From assembly GCF_009372255.1 (NCBI RefSeq), contig NZ_LXGN01000001.1, forward strand, positions 1 to 64,000: a DNA stretch of 64,000 nucleotides. The letters run 5' to 3'. Below the pieces are notes generated by a model. It searched no databases and was not told where the DNA came from. It saw nothing but the letters and a program-made list of their open reading frames with translations. Each line of letters starts with the position of its first letter. The stretch's first letter is position 1. Below, piece by piece: positions 25,438 through 33,469 of the stretch. The position numbers and the translations under genes are program-made. This DNA comes from Acinetobacter guerrae. Lineage in GTDB: Bacteria; Pseudomonadota; Gammaproteobacteria; Pseudomonadales; Moraxellaceae.

Positions 25438-25464
25438 CTCTCTAAAAAATTTTATTGCCATGCA

Positions 25465-26359
25465 TTAGGCAATTTCTAAAGCTTTTGGCAATTCTAAAAC
25501 CTGCGTCACTTGTTCAATAAAGTGTTTCAAATTACCACTCCAGCTTTGCGGTTTAGTGGCGATCAAATAGGTATTGATTTCACCGATCTGATCATCAATA
25601 TCAAAAAATTGTAGTTCATCTTTATACGAAGATTTTTCAATATAAGAGCGCGGCAATATGGCGTAGCCCATGCCTAAATGAACACAACTTAAGAATGGCA
25701 TCCAGATTTCCCATTTCGGTTAGTTGCGATGGCGGCAAGTCATAACGTTGCAAAAAAGACTCTATACATTTTCGATAAAAACAGCCCTGACGAATCGCAA
25801 GAAAGGGAGTGTTTAATAAAACCTTCTTATCTGGAAATGCAGTGACTTCTTTGGGGCAAATCAGTACCAGATGCTCTGTCCATGCATGCAGATTATAAAA
25901 GTCGGGCAGTTCTTGTGAACTGGCAATAAAAGCACAATCCAGATCGCCCGTATAAACTCGGTCTATCAGCTCGCGTGTTGTACCTGTATTTAAGTGCAGG
26001 CGTAATTCGGGCAGTTGTAGAAGGACAGATTTAAACAATCGAGGCAGGCGCGTTGCTGCTGTGGTTTCCATGCTGCCAATTTTTAAAGAAATGTCATGAC
26101 ATAATGTTTGATTTGAAAAGTGAAATTTAGCTTGTTGATGAAGTTCAATCATCTGTTGTGCGTAATGGCATAATTGTTGACCTGCACTAGTAGGACGAAT
26201 CGGGGATTGGCGTGATAGCAATTCACAATTTAATTCATCTTCAAGTTTTTTTATATGATTGGTGATGTTGGACTGTACGGTATGCATCTGAACTGCTGCA
26301 TGGGAAAAACTGCCACATTCCAATACTTTTAAAAATATTTCCAACGACTTTAACTGCAT
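25465..26359 (-). pseudogene. LysR-family regulator split by a one-base frameshift
   Basis: The N-terminal part (from ATG 26359, about 222 residues) is an intact LysR HTH (MQLKSLEIFLKVLECGSFSH) plus most of the effector domain, ending LTEMGNLDAIL before it leaves frame. The C-terminal part (SCVHLGMGYAILPRSYIE to the stop at 25465) is in another frame. Removing one A at about 25689-25692 (CTTAAGT to CTTAGT) joins them into a full-length regulator of about 297 residues with the expected GNLDAILSCVHLGMG sequence. As it stands the product is truncated and has 18 unrelated residues at its end. It is divergent from the YbfB-type transporter at 26488 and was probably its regulator. A sequencing error cannot be excluded. 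Confidence 0.8.
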
Positions 26360-26393
26360 TATTTTCTCTCAGCGTTTTATCTCAAAATACAGC

Positions 26394-26410
26394 TATCTCT
26401 AAATAAGATA
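26394..26410. promoter_or_regulatory. LysR-box candidate
   Basis: TATCT-N7-AGATA lies between the divergent lysR pseudogene and the transporter gene and matches the T-N11-A plan of LysR sites. Confidence 0.35.
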
Positions 26411-26487
26411 ATACCTATCACTATAAATCATTTTACCAGATGCAAACAACGCGTTTTAATCTATTCATCTTAAACAGAGATTTGTCT

Positions 26488-27684
26488 ATGCAAAATACAT
26501 CCAGATTGTTTTGGGTGGCATTTCTGTCAACTTGTCTAGGGATCGGGTTATTTAGATTTTCATATACCTCCCTGATGCCACTTTTAGTTGAACAAAAATG
26601 GTTTACTGCATCATTTGCCAGTTATTTAAGTAGTGCAAACTTATTGGGATATCTTATTGGGGCATTATTGGCGCATCCTGCTTCACGTTATATTCAAGAT
26701 AGAAAGTTAATTATTATCAATGCATTTGTAGGATCTCTAAGCCTTTTACTTTGTGCAATACAGGGTTTACCTGAGTTTTTATATATTGTTTTTCGATTGT
26801 TTTCAGGAATTGCAGGCGCGACTTTAATGGTTTTGGCACCTAGTTATGCATTAAGACGTGTAGCCCCTGAAATAAGACAAAAACTCAGTATGGTGGCATT
26901 TAGTGGAATTGGTGCAGGAGTTGTGATTTCAACATTTATCGTGCCTTATGCTGCCCAAATCAATGTTGGATTAGGTTGGTTATTTCTTGGAATATTAAGT
27001 TTGGTTTTCAGTCTTCTAATTTTTATTGGGCTGCTCGATCAACAAGCAAGGACTGTAACGAATTATTCATATGAACCGACTGTTTCATTACAACCTAAAC
27101 AGATTCAAATGGTTGTTCTTGTTATTGCTGCATACGCTTTAAGTGCAATTGCTTATATTCCACATAGTTTGTTTTGGATTGATTTTATTAAAAGTGAGTT
27201 GCATCAAACCATCCACTTTGCAAATCAACAATGGGCTTTTTATGGAATAGGTTCAATGTTGGGGGCTGTATTTGCTTTTTATTGTGTGAAACATTGGCAG
27301 CTTGCAGGGGCTTTGTGGCGTTGTTATTTACTTTATAGTCTGGCGATTTTTATTCCTGTTTATCTCCACAGTTTTTATAGCTTGGCGCTCTCATCTTTTC
27401 TGACGGGTTTATTAAATCCTGCTGTGGTCTCCCTTAGTTCAAGTGCTTTATTGACCATATTAGGTGCTCAACATCATCAATCCGCATGGAGCATGGCAAC
27501 TGCAGCATTCGCAACCGCTCAGCTTTTAGGTGGTCTGCTCATGAGCTTTTTACATACGCATCATATTGATTACACAAATTTATTTTTCCTAGGCGCAATC
27601 ATCATGAGTGTTGGCTTCGTTTGTAGTACATGTTTCTACATCATTCAGAAAGTAAATTTAACTCAACTTAAAGGAAAAAATTAA
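26488..27684 (+). CDS. YbfB/YjiJ-family MFS transporter
   Basis: A 398-residue protein with about 12 hydrophobic helices. The N-terminus LGIGLFRFSYTSLMPLLVEQKWF and the following SSANLLGYLIGAL are characteristic of the YbfB/YjiJ group. I use ATG 26488 (MQNTSRLFWVAFL); an upstream ATG at 26440 would add 16 polar and hydrophobic residues and is possible. The stop codon overlaps the start of a small membrane protein (TAATG). The gene is divergent from a broken LysR regulator. Substrate unknown; members are rarely characterised. Confidence 0.75.
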   Translation: MQNTSRLFWVAFLSTCLGIGLFRFSYTSLMPLLVEQKWFTASFASYLSSANLLGYLIGALLAHPASRYIQDRKLIIINAFVGSLSLLLCAIQGLPEFLYIVFRLFSGIAGATLMVLAPSYALRRVAPEIRQKLSMVAFSGIGAGVVISTFIVPYAAQINVGLGWLFLGILSLVFSLLIFIGLLDQQARTVTNYSYEPTVSLQPKQIQMVVLVIAAYALSAIAYIPHSLFWIDFIKSELHQTIHFANQQWAFYGIGSMLGAVFAFYCVKHWQLAGALWRCYLLYSLAIFIPVYLHSFYSLALSSFLTGLLNPAVVSLSSSALLTILGAQHHQSAWSMATAAFATAQLLGGLLMSFLHTHHIDYTNLFFLGAIIMSVGFVCSTCFYIIQKVNLTQLKGKN

Positions 27685-27821
27685 TGCTTTACTTACTTGG
27701 GATTTTACGCATTATTTTGATCTTATCGATCGTCATAATAGTCGTTTTGTGTTTGTCTGCATGGGATAACTTTTTTAGTCCCCAACATCCAATCGAAGAA
27801 CCTGAACATTTTATGCAATAA
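27684..27821 (+). CDS. Small membrane protein, 45 residues, coupled to the YbfB-type transporter
   Basis: The frame begins at an ATG overlapping the TAA of the transporter (TAATG), with AAAGGAAAAAA upstream. It encodes MLYLLGILRIILILSIVIIV at the start, a single transmembrane helix of about 25 residues, followed by a short acidic tail (SAWDNFFSPQHPIEEPEHFMQ). Tight coupling to the transporter argues that it is real and may be an accessory subunit. No family recognised. Confidence 0.55.
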   Translation: MLYLLGILRIILILSIVIIVVLCLSAWDNFFSPQHPIEEPEHFMQ

Positions 27822-28059
27822 AAATGCAAGACGATGACTTAATAGTGAATTTTCATTCGAATATAAGCTTTGGTATTATAAGATTCACATCACATCTCTA
27901 AATAGTTTTAAATATTCAACTCAGTAGAATCATGCATATCAACACATAAATTAAGTGATTCTCTACATTTGTGTGTTTTTTCTAAGCGAAAGAACGTGTT
28001 GAGTATTTTCTAAAAAAATACTAAGGTTCGATGATCGAACAATAAGTTTAAAATTTGAA
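27822..28059. other. Non-coding stretch downstream of pobR
   Basis: No reading frame is supported here. Near its right end are two hairpin-forming elements: AGTATTTT...AAAATACT (about 28001-28022) and the palindrome at 28026-28040. They lie just beyond the pobR stop and may terminate that gene; they could also be a relict operator. Confidence 0.5.
28026..28040. promoter_or_regulatory. Palindrome GTTCGAT-G-ATCGAAC beyond the pobR stop
   Basis: A perfect 7-1-7 palindrome. GTTCGAT half-sites resemble PcaU/PcaR-type operators of the beta-ketoadipate pathway. On the minus strand it is followed after a few bases by T7, so a terminator for pobR is an equally good reading. Confidence 0.4.
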
Positions 28060-28732
28060 TTATAAAATATTGCGTAACTCTCTGGCTGTTTCTTGTAATA
28101 ACGGCAAAATATGCTGAACTAAATATTCTTTAGTTGTTCGCATGGTTGGCGAAACAATATTTAGAGCGGCGACAACGCGGGATTGTTGTCCATAAATAGG
28201 TACAGCCAATGCATGTACACCTAACTCATGTTCCTCACTAGAATAACACCAACCTTGTTCTTTAATCTCGGCCAAAAGCTGCAAGAAATCATGATTATTG
28301 GTATGCGTATATTTGGTCAGGCGTTGTAGTGGATGTTGTGATAACCATTCCTGTTGTTCATGATCATCTAGATAAGCTAAAAGAATTTTACCTGCCGATG
28401 TTGCGTGTGCGGGCAAACGATTGCCCAAATGAAGCCCATAAGGATTTACACGGTCTGTTTGTTGATGTGCTGCACTTCGAGCAATGGTAATCGCCTCGTA
28501 GCCATCTAGTACCATAACGGAATAAATAAGAGAAGTTTGTGTTGTCAATAAGTTAAGTAAAGGCTGAGAAATTTTTGGAAGATGAGCGCCACCAAGATAA
28601 GAGCCTGAAAATTTTAATATTTTGGGAGTAAGATAAAAATAATGACCATCTTGCTAAACCTGCAATGTAATCTTCGGTTCGAATTTGCTCATTTGAATGT
28701 GGATGATGCACGAACTCACTTTGTCGATCCAT
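28060..28732 (-). pseudogene. pobR: pobR (IclR-family activator) with its DNA-binding domain deleted
   Basis: Reading left from ATG 28732 (AGGA upstream) gives MDRQSEFVHHPHSNEQIRTE then DYIAGLA, the conserved N-terminus of PobR/PcaU. Directly after this, at about 28643-28656, the sequence jumps, out of frame, to DGHYFYLTPKILKFSGSYLGG and continues through the whole effector domain to ELRNIL. The missing part corresponds to about 48 residues (some 143 bases), which is the winged helix-turn-helix. The effector half remains open from about 28650 to 28060 but has no good start. The gene is divergent from pobA, exactly where pobR, the 4-hydroxybenzoate-responsive activator of pobA, lies in Acinetobacter. 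The product cannot bind DNA. Confidence 0.85.
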
Positions 28733-28761
28733 AACAAAATTCCTAGCTTTTTAGTTGGTTT

Positions 28762-28798
28762 TGTCCGCATAGCGGACAGATATGATGATATACGGATT
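28762..28798. promoter_or_regulatory. pobA/pobR operator candidate
   Basis: TGTCCGC-ATA-GCGGACA (28762-28778) is a perfect 7-3-7 palindrome. A further similar half-site, TACGGATT, begins at 28791, 20 bases from the start of AGCGGACA. Two inverted and one direct half-site spaced by two helical turns is the plan known for PobR and PcaU operators. It lies about 75-110 bases before the pobA start. Confidence 0.6.
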
Positions 28799-28833
28799 TT
28801 ATTGAATTTCATATATAGAGAGAAAAAACATAA

Positions 28834-30087
<1,254 letters not shown>

Positions 30088-30098
30088 ATAAAAGTGTT

Positions 30099-30133
30099 AT
30101 GAGAAAGTATTCAGCATGCTTTCTCATTTTTTA
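30099..30133 (+). terminator. pobA: pobA terminator
   Basis: ATGAGAAAG (30099-30107) and CTTTCTCAT (30119-30127) form a perfect 9-base stem followed by T5. Confidence 0.8.
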
Positions 30134-30182
30134 GTCTCTGTAAGGAAATTATTGAATATTTTGCTGAGGATTGAATAAACAA

Positions 30183-30204
30183 AAGCCTTAATAATAAAAG
30201 GCTT
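30183..30204 (-). terminator. Terminator-like hairpin, minus strand
   Basis: AAGCCTT (30183-30189) pairs with AAGGCTT (30198-30204); the minus-strand side is followed by TTTGTTT. It may terminate transcripts coming from the fic gene. Confidence 0.5.
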
Positions 30205-30214
30205 ATAATATATA

Positions 30215-30242
30215 ACTTCGTATAATAGATATTATGTTAAAT
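30215..30242 (+). other. dif: XerC/XerD recombination site (dif or pdif)
   Basis: ACTTCGTATAA (30215-30225), six-base spacer TAGATA (30226-30231), TTATGTTAAAT (30232-30242). This is the 11-6-11 plan of dif sites with XerC-arm and XerD-arm sequences matching those known for Acinetobacter dif and plasmid pdif sites. Only one such site is visible in the window. It is either the chromosomal dif, where XerCD resolve chromosome dimers in the terminus, or a pdif brought in with a mobile module such as the neighbouring fic gene. Confidence 0.8.
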
Positions 30243-30288
30243 AAGATATCTAAGACTGTGGCCTACACAACACTGTTTGTAGCTACAG

Positions 30289-30331
30289 CTCAGCAACGTG
30301 AATATCTACGATTATAATTCACGTTACTGAG
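30289..30331. repeat. Long imperfect inverted repeat beside the dif-like site
   Basis: The arms 30289-30303 and 30317-30331 (CTCAG-c-AACGTGAAT and ATTCACGTT-a-CTGAG) pair at 14 of 15 positions around a 13-base loop. No T-run follows on either strand. Function unknown. Confidence 0.6.
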
Positions 30332-30424
30332 TATCCTAATGAACATAATATAAGTTATGCAGAAATTAGACCGCCACTCTATTAAACACTCTCAAATTTA
30401 GAATGAGATTCCACTTCGAATCTC

Positions 30425-31576
30425 TCAGATAAACTTTTCTTTATCAATTTTCAGCACGTAACGAGTATTACGTCCACCACCTTCAAGTTTATGCAGTACA
30501 CCACCTTCCAAAAGCTCGGTTAGATGACGTGTTGCTGTCGCTTTACTTACTCCAGTAACTTTTTGATACTGAGAAGCATTGATACCCAAAGGAAAATCGT
30601 TTTCTTCGGCATTGAGTAAACGATTTAAAACTTTATTTTGGGCCTCATTGAATTCGATATGAGCATAAGAACTCCAAAATTTCGCTTTCGCAACAGTTCG
30701 ATCAAGTCGAAGTAAAGACTTGTCGATACTTTTCTCTAAAGTATCTAAGAACCAGACCAACCATTCATTCATCGTATAAGTATTATTCTGGCATTTTTCA
30801 AGAACGTCATAATAACTACTTCGATTTTCATGGATTGCCACTGACATCGCGTACAAACGGATACTCTGGTGATCCATTTGTGCCAACGCCAAGTCTGTGA
30901 TGACACGAGTAATACGACCATTACCATCTTCAAATGGATGTAATGTTATAAACCAAAAATGAGCAAGTGCGGCGCGTAATAACGGATCAAGCATCACATC
31001 ATCTTTAGAACGATTGAACCATTCTAAAAACTCTTCCATTAGTTCTTGTAAATGTTCTCCGCCTTCTGGTGCCTCAAAATAAACTTTGGTTGATGTGCCA
31101 TAAAGAGAACCACCAACAACCTGCATTGGAGCCTTATTATCACGGATCTCTCCTACTTTGATTTTCTGAGCAGCATAATCAAAGCGTTCTATGGTTTGAA
31201 AAAGCCAATTATGCCATTGCAACAAGCGTGTCATTGTTAATGGCGCATGATGGTTGCTCACTGCATCCATCATTATATTGGCCAAGCCTTCAGTTTGATC
31301 CTGAAGTGGTGCAGGATTTTCTTCTGTTACACCTAAACGTCGAGCTAGTGAAGATTTGAGTGAACGAACATTCAACCTTTCATCTTCGATCAAAGAAGAT
31401 GCTACTAGGTTTGTTAGCAGCGTATCTAGTGGTAATGCCTCAGCATCTGGTGATGCTTTGCTTTCACCGACCAATTGACCTATCTTTTTATGGATTAAAC
31501 GCAGTTTCGCCGTAACGAGTGTTTCATCCCATTTAAATTTAGTCCAATTTGCTTTTTGCCATACCCAATTTTTCAT
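30425..31576 (-). CDS. Fic-domain protein with N-terminal DUF4172-like and C-terminal winged-helix regions
   Basis: The 383-residue protein carries the Fic core motif HPFEDGNGRITR at 213-224, with the catalytic histidine H213, expected to transfer AMP (or another nucleotide) to target hydroxyls. An inhibitory helix of class II type is likely at 60-65 (S-S-L-I-E-D, with D instead of the usual G or N). Residues 1-40 (MKNWVWQKANWTKFKWD) look like the DUF4172 segment. The C-terminus (about 335-383, SQYQKVTGVSKATATRHLTELLEGG) is a winged helix. The DNA-binding end and the repeated operators immediately upstream suggest autoregulation. It lies alone, with no antitoxin gene, next to a dif-like site. 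Confidence 0.85.
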   Translation of the reverse strand: MKNWVWQKANWTKFKWDETLVTAKLRLIHKKIGQLVGESKASPDAEALPLDTLLTNLVASSLIEDERLNVRSLKSSLARRLGVTEENPAPLQDQTEGLANIMMDAVSNHHAPLTMTRLLQWHNWLFQTIERFDYAAQKIKVGEIRDNKAPMQVVGGSLYGTSTKVYFEAPEGGEHLQELMEEFLEWFNRSKDDVMLDPLLRAALAHFWFITLHPFEDGNGRITRVITDLALAQMDHQSIRLYAMSVAIHENRSSYYDVLEKCQNNTYTMNEWLVWFLDTLEKSIDKSLLRLDRTVAKAKFWSSYAHIEFNEAQNKVLNRLLNAEENDFPLGINASQYQKVTGVSKATATRHLTELLEGGVLHKLEGGGRNTRYVLKIDKEKFI

Positions 31577-31950
31577 AAGCAGCCCCCTATTTCATGAGCC
31601 GATTGTAACACTTATTCGGCTCAATCTGTGAGCTGTTAGATCGAACTATTTGGCTCATTTTAAACAATATAGCCATACAATAACTTGTTAGGGCGGATGT
31701 CATGAGCCGAATAAATAGCTTAATCAAATCATATTTTGAGCCGATTATAGAGATTATTTGGTTCATTCCCCTTTTTTTGCAAAAGATTCTGTTATTTAAG
31801 TCCAAAAGTGAAATAGCTTTGTATCGTGCAATAAATGGATTAAGCAGCCTTAATCAATAATTTAAAAACTATTATTTTAATTGATACGTAATTTTCTAAA
31901 CTGAGTGCTATATAATGAGCCACAAGAGATGATTTATTTAATTCTGCTAT
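31577..31950. promoter_or_regulatory. fic upstream region with TGAGCCGA inverted-repeat array
   Basis: This 374-base gap lies between the divergent fic gene and the DUF1826-like gene. Its left half (31594-31766) holds the repeat array given separately. The right half (31770-31950) is AT-rich and carries no further structure that I can support except possible promoter elements for the plus-strand gene. Confidence 0.7.
31595..31765. repeat. Operator array: three 29-bp dyads and one half-site (TGAGCCGA...TYGGYTCA)
   Basis: Dyads occupy 31595-31623, 31629-31657 and 31737-31765. In each, a left arm TGAGCCGA (or TGAGCTGT) is followed 21 bases from its start by a right arm TCGGCTCA, TTGGCTCA or TTGGTTCA. 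A lone left arm TGAGCCGA is at 31703. Left arms are spaced 34 (31595, 31629), 74 and again 34 bases (31703, 31737). The first dyad is about 20 bases upstream of the fic start codon. Most likely binding sites for a regulator, possibly Fic itself through its winged helix. Confidence 0.75.
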
Positions 31951-32649
31951 ATGACCAATATATTTTCAGACAGTGATCAAATTAAGCTGGCTTCAAATTT
32001 TTCTGAACTTATAAGCGTAAACTTTCAAAAAAATATAAATGCGATTTGTTGGTACAGAGATTTAGCGGGAGATTTCAAAGAAATCGTGTCTAAACTTGAA
32101 TTAAAAGAGAATATTACAGAAATTTCAATTGAAGATCTTCTAGCTTTGCAACTGTCAGAAAACGGTCATCTTGCAAGAGAAATTATCTTAAAGGATATGC
32201 ATTTATTAACTGATTTTGGTGCGTCACCTACGCTGAATTTGCTTAAAAATTATCAACGCGATGAAGAACTAGATTTTATTTCAACAGATGTATATTCATA
32301 TCATATTGATCGCTCGCCGATTGAGGCAGATACTTTTTTATGTACCTATTATGGTCCCGCAAGTGATATTTTGCCGCATGATCAAGTTGAACAAAAAATT
32401 TTGATTCCCGAAATTAGGGAAAAACTCAGAAAATTACACGATGGTCCAGAAGATGAATTTGAAACTTTCTTGGAAGACTACTTTTTTGATCTGCACTATC
32501 AGCCTAAATCTCATGCAAAACCAGTAAACTTAGGTTCAGGGCATCTTTGGCGTTTAGCGGTAGACCATCCCCAACAACAAGTTTTAGCTTGTGTTCATCG
32601 CGCACCTGTTGAAAAAACAAATGAATATAGGTTGTTATTAATTTGCTAA
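31951..32649 (+). CDS. DUF1826-like protein of unknown function
   Basis: The 232-residue soluble protein has no signal peptide. The middle region VYSYHIDRSPIEADTFLCTY then YGPAS (114-138) resembles the conserved H-x-D ... TYxGPGT segment of DUF1826 proteins, with H118 and D120 as possible metal or substrate ligands. The end, HLWRLAVDHPQQQVLACVHRAP, resembles the family C-terminus. The function of the family is not established; some members occur in zinc-responsive gene groups. Here it is divergent from fic and convergent with a marR gene, with no obvious partner. There is no strong ribosome binding site before the ATG. Confidence 0.5.
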   Translation: MTNIFSDSDQIKLASNFSELISVNFQKNINAICWYRDLAGDFKEIVSKLELKENITEISIEDLLALQLSENGHLAREIILKDMHLLTDFGASPTLNLLKNYQRDEELDFISTDVYSYHIDRSPIEADTFLCTYYGPASDILPHDQVEQKILIPEIREKLRKLHDGPEDEFETFLEDYFFDLHYQPKSHAKPVNLGSGHLWRLAVDHPQQQVLACVHRAPVEKTNEYRLLLIC

Positions 32650-32660
32650 AAAATGCTTAT

Positions 32661-32695
32661 AGAATGAGAACAATCACTTGTACTCATTCTTGTAA
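32661..32695. terminator. Terminator between convergent genes
   Basis: AGAATGAG (32661-32668) and CTCATTCT (32683-32690) form a stem downstream of the DUF1826-like gene, followed by TGTAAAATTT. Confidence 0.55.
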
Positions 32696-32736
32696 AATTT
32701 CTTATTATTCGATATGTAAAATTACTAAAAACGACA

Positions 32737-33198
32737 TTATTCCAAATTTTCTTTGATCATTTTCAGTGCTTGATTTAAACGTTCAATATCAGAAGGTTTT
32801 AGCCCCTTAAAACTATCCTCAAATAGTACCACTGTCATTTCATTGATTTTATTAACCATTTCCTGCCCTTTAGAGGTTAATGTTACGCGAGTAACTCGGT
32901 TGTCATCTGGACATAACATGGTTTCAATCAACTTTTCCTCTCGCAGACGGATCAGAATTTTGGTTGTGGTTGATATTTTTATCAACGTCATTTCTGAAAG
33001 ATCAGAAACGCTTGCATTTGGATGAAGATGTGCTGTCAACAAAATACGTCTTCTGGAGTTATCTAAACCATACTTTTTTAAAGAGCTGTCCATTTTGGCA
33101 ACGTATAGACCATAGACTTGCGTAATCCAATAATATGGAAAATTATCCAGACTGAATTCGGCATGATTGGGAAAAAACTTAGAATATTTGTTTGACAT
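32737..33198 (-). CDS. MarR-family transcriptional regulator
   Basis: A 153-residue regulator with the MarR winged helix: helix-turn-helix at about 62-85 (SVSDLSEMTLIKISTTTKILIRL) and the wing DDNRVTRVTLTSKGQ, a conserved element of the family. The terminal helices form the dimer interface. It is flanked by convergent and divergent unrelated genes, and the 271-base gap to the next gene on its upstream side contains no obvious target other than its own promoter. Ligand and target unknown. Confidence 0.85.
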   Translation of the reverse strand: MSNKYSKFFPNHAEFSLDNFPYYWITQVYGLYVAKMDSSLKKYGLDNSRRRILLTAHLHPNASVSDLSEMTLIKISTTTKILIRLREEKLIETMLCPDDNRVTRVTLTSKGQEMVNKINEMTVVLFEDSFKGLKPSDIERLNQALKMIKENLE

Positions 33199-33377
33199 AA
33201 AAATACGTATTCATCCATGGGCTATGGGACAAAAGGAAAATAACTATTCAGACAATAGATAAGAACTATTTGCATTTTAGAGTATTTAATTTTTTAAAAT
33301 CAATACAGTACTATCATAAATTTAGTCTTAATTGATACATTTTTAGTAGGAACTTCATAATTTTAACCATTCATTAA

Positions 33378-33412
33378 AACTAAGTCTATGATCTTCTAGA
33401 CTTAGTTATTTC
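33378..33412. terminator. Hairpin downstream of the lysR gene
   Basis: AACTAAGTCTA (33378-33388) and TAGACTTAGTT (33397-33407) form a perfect 11-base stem with an 8-base loop. It lies 60 bases beyond the LysR stop codon at 33470. Confidence 0.6.
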
Positions 33413-33469
33413 AAGTCATTTATTTTTAAAAAAATCTAAATAATTAAATCTGAATGTTTCGATGTTCAC

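Larger units (their letters stand above)
30088..30424. other. Intergenic region with terminator, dif-like site and inverted repeats
   Basis: This 337-base gap between pobA and the fic gene holds, in order: a pobA terminator (30099-30133), an AAGCCTT/AAGGCTT hairpin (30183-30204) whose minus-strand side has a T-rich tail, the XerC/XerD site (30215-30242), and a long inverted repeat (30289-30331). No reading frame is supported. Confidence 0.7.

Noticed and set aside
28060-28548. The 162-codon IclR-like frame as a complete small regulator
   Set aside because: It begins with TTG without a ribosome site inside the effector domain, and the upstream N-terminus of pobR is still visible; it is a fragment.
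30215-30227. Match of ATAACTTCGTATA to half of a loxP site
   Set aside because: The second half does not match the loxP inverted arm; the 11-6-11 Xer pattern explains the whole site.
30289-30331. The inverted repeat as an integron attC site
   Set aside because: I cannot find the expected RYYYAAC and GTTRRRY cores at its ends, and no integrase is near.
31587-31805. A 72-codon minus-strand frame upstream of fic
   Set aside because: It runs through the TGAGCCGA repeat array, has no ribosome site and resembles no protein; the repeats explain the sequence better.
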